From an uncultured Acetobacteraceae bacterium (GTDB lineage: Bacteria; Pseudomonadota; Alphaproteobacteria; Acetobacterales; Acetobacteraceae), in contig CAIXDS010000226.1 of the NCBI GenBank assembly GCA_903918195.1, positions 1-49,512 on the forward strand: DNA of 49,512 nucleotides, in the 5' to 3' direction. Under the pieces are notes generated by a model. It saw nothing but the letters and a program-made list of their open reading frames with translations, was not told the DNA's origin and did not search any database. Shown piece by piece: positions 46,256 through 49,512 of this stretch; positions within the stretch are counted from its first letter, which is position 1; every line of letters begins with the position of its first letter. The translations under genes and the position numbers were made by a program.

Positions 46256-49177
46256 ATGCAAACCTGCGTGGACGTCGCTTTCGAACAAGGCCGTGCCGCC
46301 CTGGCGGGTGGTGATGTACTCCGTGCCGGCGATCTGCTGGAATACGCCCATCGCTACGAACCGGGGAATGATGTCGTTGCCCTGACTCTGGCCTGCGTGC
46401 GCATGCAGCGCAGCGCCGACGGGGCGGTGGAGTTGTTGCGGCAGGTTACGTCCCGCCACGACGTGCGCGAGGTCTGGCACAGCCTCGCGGTATTTCAGTC
46501 CAAGATCGGCCTGACCGACGCGGCCGCCGGGGATCTGGCACGGCTGCTCGGCTGCCATGCGCCGCTGGATGATACGGACGCACAGGCAACTTACGACACG
46601 ATTGCGCTCGAGGCCGGGGCGCCGGGCTGGTCGGGCGTGACCTCCGACGGCGTGCTGACGATATCGTTGCCGTCCTCCCCGGACATGACCGCCGGGCTGG
46701 TGGCGGAACTCGCCATCGATCTCGACGGCAGGCCGCTGGAAGCCCGTGCCACCAGGGCGGGCGGACGCGCGACCTGCTGGCTGCCGGCCGGCTGGCAGCA
46801 GGGGCGCCGGCTGCAGGTGCGGCTGGGCGAGCGCCCCCTGATCGGCAGCCCGCACCATCTCGCCGCCATCGCGCGGACCGAGGGCCTGGTGTGGAGCCGC
46901 GATGGCGGGCTGGAAGGCTGGGCATGGATGCCCGGCAACCCCGACCGCGATCCGGTCATCACGGTTCGCGCCGTGAACCCGCCGCACAAGACGATCCGTA
47001 TCGTCGCGACCGAGCCCTGGAGCGACCTGGAGAACCACGCGCCGCTGGCGCGCCCGCGGCGCCTGGACGTGTCCGCCGCCGCACTCGCCGCGCTGAAGGG
47101 GGCCGTCGAAGTGATCGGCACCGACGGGCGTCAGCTGTACGGGGCGCCGCTCGATCCCGGCGCGGAACAGCGCAGCGCGGCGGCGGGGGGCACGCCGGTG
47201 TACCAGCGCCGGCCGACGGAATATGCGCAGCCGGCGCGGACGCCGCTGGTTGCTCTCCCGGCCGGTCTGCCCGCCCGGCAGCTTCGCGGCATCGACATCG
47301 TGATTCCGGTCCATGGCGGGCTGGAGCTGACGCTGGCCTGCCTGCGGCACGTGCAGGCGAGCGTGGGCGATGCCGCGCGGATTGTCGTGATCGATGACGC
47401 CTCGCCCGATCCGGAACTGGCCGCCGCTCTCGATGCGCAGGCGCGCGATGGCCGGATCGTGCTCGAGCGTCTGCCCCGCAATCGCGGCTTCCCCGCCGCG
47501 GCCAATGCGGGAATGCGGCTGGCGGCGGACCACGACGTCGTGCTGTTGAACAACGACACCATCGTACCGCAGGGCTGGCTGGAGCGGCTGCGGGCGGCGG
47601 CCTACAGCGCCCCGGACATCGGCACCGTCACGCCGTTGTCGAACAACGCCACCATCCTCAGCTACCCGTCATGTCTCCAGGTGAACGACGTGCCCTCGGC
47701 CGAGGATGTGGTGTCGCTCGACGCCGCCGCACAGGCAGCCAATGCCGGGGTCACGGTGGAGATTCCCACCGCGGTCGGTTTTTGCATGTACATCCGTCGC
47801 GACTGCCTCGAGGCGGTGGGCGGCTTCCGCGAGGATGTGTTCGCGCAGGGCTACGGCGAGGAGAACGATTTCTGCCTCCGCGCGCAGCATCTCGGCTGGC
47901 GGCACGTGGCCTTGGCAGGGCTGTATGTCGGCCATGTCGGCGGCCAAACCTTCGGCGCGGCGCGGTACCACCTGATGGAACGCAACCTCCGGATCATCAA
48001 CCGGCTGCATCCCGGCTACCACGCGCTCGTCACGGCGTTCCAGGAGGCTGACTCGCTCGCGCCGGCACGGCGGCGGATGGATGAGGTGCGCTGGCGCGCG
48101 GGGCGCGGGGCGCGCGGGGCGGTGATCCTGGTCGGTCATGCCGCCGGCGGCGGCGTGCGGCGGCGGTTGCTGGAGCGCTGCGAGCAGATCCGCAACGACG
48201 GGCGGCGCCCGATCCTCTTGCTGCCCGGCCCGACCGCCGGCGGCGTGCGGCGGACGGCGGTGAGCGAGGCCAAGCCCGATGCCTATCCGAATCTGGTCTT
48301 CGCCATGCCGGGCGAACTGGAGGCGCTGGTCACCCTGCTGCGGGCGGAGCGGCCGGCGCATGTCGAACTGCACCACTGGATCGGCCACGATACCAGCGTG
48401 TTCGACCTGGCCCGCCGGCTCGGCATTCCCTGCGACGTGGTGGTGCACGACTACGCCTGGTTCTGCCCGCGGGTGACGCTGACCGGCGCTGACGGCCGCT
48501 ATTGCGGCGAGCCGCCGGCGGCGCGCTGCGAGACATGCGTGCGGGAGGCCGGCGGTCGCCTCAAGGAAGAGATCACGCCGGTGGCGCTGCGGCAGCGCTC
48601 GCGCGCCGTGCTGCGGCGGGCCCGCAAAGTGACCGCCCCGTCGCGCGACACGGCACGGCGGACGGCGCGGCAGTTCGAAGGCCTGGGTTGCGCGGTGGAG
48701 GAGCCGGAGGCGGATGCGCCGGCAAGCCCCTTGCCGCGACGGCCGCGCCCGCCGGGCGGCCTGGTGCGGGTCTGCGTGGTGGGCGGAATCAGCCTGCAGA
48801 AGGGCTACGACTATCTGCTGGACTGCGCCCGCGACGTGGTTGCACGCAGCCTGCCCATCCGGTTCGCGCTGGTCGGCCATAGCCACGACGATGCACGGCT
48901 GCTGGAAACCGGGGTCGTGTCGATCACCGGACCGTATGAGGAGGCCGAGACGCAGGCGCTGATCCGCCAGCAGGCCGCGCATGTGGGGTTCCTGCCGGCG
49001 CAGTGGCCGGAAACCTGGAGCTACACGCTTTCACACATGTGGCAGGCGGGACTGGACGTGTTCGTCTTCGACATTGGCGCGCCCGCCGAACGCGCCAGCC
49101 GCCGCGGTCGCGGCCGGGTGCTGCCGCTCGGCCTGCCCAGCCGGAATTTCAACGATATCGTGTTGCGGACTTGTTGA
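46256..49177 (+). CDS. Large two-domain glycosyltransferase with N-terminal helical repeats
   Basis: 973 aa. Residues 1-75 look like TPR repeats (AALAGGDVLRAGDLLEYAHR). A middle region (about 110-330) is of unknown type. A GT2 GT-A domain starts near 345 (IDIVIPVHGGLELTLACLRH) with IVVIDDASPD, VVLLNNDTIVPQGWLERL, and GEENDFCLRAQHLGW, ending HVGGQTFG. The C-terminal 330 residues form a GT-B-like domain (LVGHAAGGGVRRR.., DVVVHDYAWFCPRVTL, VCVVGGISLQKGYDYLL). Probably builds O-antigen or glycosylates the neighbouring surface proteins. The first ATG lies just after a hairpin; no clear ribosome site. Confidence 0.85.
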   Translation: MQTCVDVAFEQGRAALAGGDVLRAGDLLEYAHRYEPGNDVVALTLACVRMQRSADGAVELLRQVTSRHDVREVWHSLAVFQSKIGLTDAAAGDLARLLGCHAPLDDTDAQATYDTIALEAGAPGWSGVTSDGVLTISLPSSPDMTAGLVAELAIDLDGRPLEARATRAGGRATCWLPAGWQQGRRLQVRLGERPLIGSPHHLAAIARTEGLVWSRDGGLEGWAWMPGNPDRDPVITVRAVNPPHKTIRIVATEPWSDLENHAPLARPRRLDVSAAALAALKGAVEVIGTDGRQLYGAPLDPGAEQRSAAAGGTPVYQRRPTEYAQPARTPLVALPAGLPARQLRGIDIVIPVHGGLELTLACLRHVQASVGDAARIVVIDDASPDPELAAALDAQARDGRIVLERLPRNRGFPAAANAGMRLAADHDVVLLNNDTIVPQGWLERLRAAAYSAPDIGTVTPLSNNATILSYPSCLQVNDVPSAEDVVSLDAAAQAANAGVTVEIPTAVGFCMYIRRDCLEAVGGFREDVFAQGYGEENDFCLRAQHLGWRHVALAGLYVGHVGGQTFGAARYHLMERNLRIINRLHPGYHALVTAFQEADSLAPARRRMDEVRWRAGRGARGAVILVGHAAGGGVRRRLLERCEQIRNDGRRPILLLPGPTAGGVRRTAVSEAKPDAYPNLVFAMPGELEALVTLLRAERPAHVELHHWIGHDTSVFDLARRLGIPCDVVVHDYAWFCPRVTLTGADGRYCGEPPAARCETCVREAGGRLKEEITPVALRQRSRAVLRRARKVTAPSRDTARRTARQFEGLGCAVEEPEADAPASPLPRRPRPPGGLVRVCVVGGISLQKGYDYLLDCARDVVARSLPIRFALVGHSHDDARLLETGVVSITGPYEEAETQALIRQQAAHVGFLPAQWPETWSYTLSHMWQAGLDVFVFDIGAPAERASRRGRGRVLPLGLPSRNFNDIVLRTC

Positions 49178-49261
49178 GCAGGGTTGCGGCCTTGTGCACA
49201 TCGGTAACGCAGGACGTGTGCTGACCCGGTGCCCTGTCCTGGCTGAAGAGCGGATGCCAGG

Positions 49262-49290
49262 TTGACAGATGCGAAAGTTAGGTATATTAT
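49262..49290 (+). promoter_or_regulatory. Near-consensus sigma-70 promoter in repeat copy 2
   Basis: TTGACA (49262-49267), a 17-nt spacer and TATTAT (49285-49290), identical to copy 1. Confidence 0.8.
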
Positions 49291-49456
49291 CCTAGGCTCT
49301 AAAGCCACTGGTATGCCCCGCGAAAGGGAGCCTTGCCCGCGTGGGCGTGTCGTCTCCCTTCCTCCCCATTGATACGGCCAGGCTGGGCGCCATGGGCTCC
49401 CGGCCTGGCTGCGGGCGGGGTCTGGCCACTTCTTCAACCAACCGGAGATCGGGTCT

Positions 49457-49512
49457 ATGTCTCATGCGATCTGCCAGAGCGGCAGAGGCACAGGTCGTGC
49501 CCTGCTGACGGC
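49457..49512 (+). CDS. Start of a second tail-fibre-like gene (partial)
   Basis: Begins MSHAICQSGRGTGRALLT, identical over 18 codons to the protein starting at 34870, with the same promoter and leader. Cut by the window edge. The rest may or may not resemble the first protein; only the start can be supported here. Confidence 0.6.
   Translation, partial: MSHAICQSGRGTGRALLT

Larger units (their letters stand above)
49225..49512 (+). repeat. Long direct repeat: promoter-leader-start cassette, copy 2
   Basis: Matches 34638-34925 at 285 of 288 positions. Differences: AAAGGCAGC to AAAGGGAGC, TTGCCTGCG to TTGCCCGCG, and GCCACGGG to GCCATGGG, all within the leader. Runs off the window. Confidence 0.95.

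Overview
The window is high-GC, gene-dense DNA that looks alphaproteobacterial, most likely Acetobacteraceae (Rhodopila/Acidiphilium-like). That placement is an inference from coding style, Hint-domain and RTX-like surface proteins, GC-rich intergenic palindromes and overall gene content; no rRNA is present to fix it. No tRNA, rRNA or CRISPR array was seen.

Region 1 (1-6860) is a complete N-ATPase operon in the order atpD-C-Q-R-B-E-F-A-G. This is the alternative, probably Na+-translocating F-type ATPase: it has the accessory genes atpQ and atpR, no separate delta gene, and a c subunit with a two-carboxylate Na+-type site. GC-rich repeats flank the operon and one sits inside it. They supply the atpD start codon and the atpG stop codon, and one carries a 32-bp perfect hairpin between atpF and atpA.

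Region 2 (6858-15442) is a signalling block. A lipoprotein gene diverges from kaiC-kaiB-kaiB-hybrid histidine kinase, all translationally coupled. Next come a 33-residue membrane peptide with its own promoter and terminator, a second large PAS hybrid kinase, and a photoactive yellow protein (PYP) homologue that keeps the chromophore Cys, Tyr and Glu. Together they suggest a light- or time-sensing module.

Region 3 (15524-31788) is a type II secretion system: gspE-F, then gspH-I-J-L-M-C/N-D-K-O, with gspG and a lysozyme-like transglycosylase on the other strand. A divergent secreted phospholipase C/acid phosphatase is the likely cargo. Two paralogous c-type cytochromes on the minus strand split the locus and are bracketed by two related hairpins.

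Region 4 (31871-34615) holds a periplasmic amino-acid-binding-type protein, a small lipoprotein and a MgtC/DUF4010 membrane protein.

Region 5 (34638-49512) is an accessory cell-surface region. It opens and closes with a 288-bp direct repeat (3 mismatches) made of a near-consensus promoter, a structured leader and the first codons of a gene. The first copy drives a secreted, repetitive tail-fibre-like protein; the second starts a gene that runs off the window. Between them lie a graveyard of mobile-element pieces (group II intron 3' end, IS4-type and IS66-type transposase ends), an AT-rich foreign glycosyltransferase-like gene, a phosphoheptose isomerase, a Tat-exported GH5 glycosidase with an inserted domain, a Hint-domain surface protein, an RTX-like protein and a large double glycosyltransferase.
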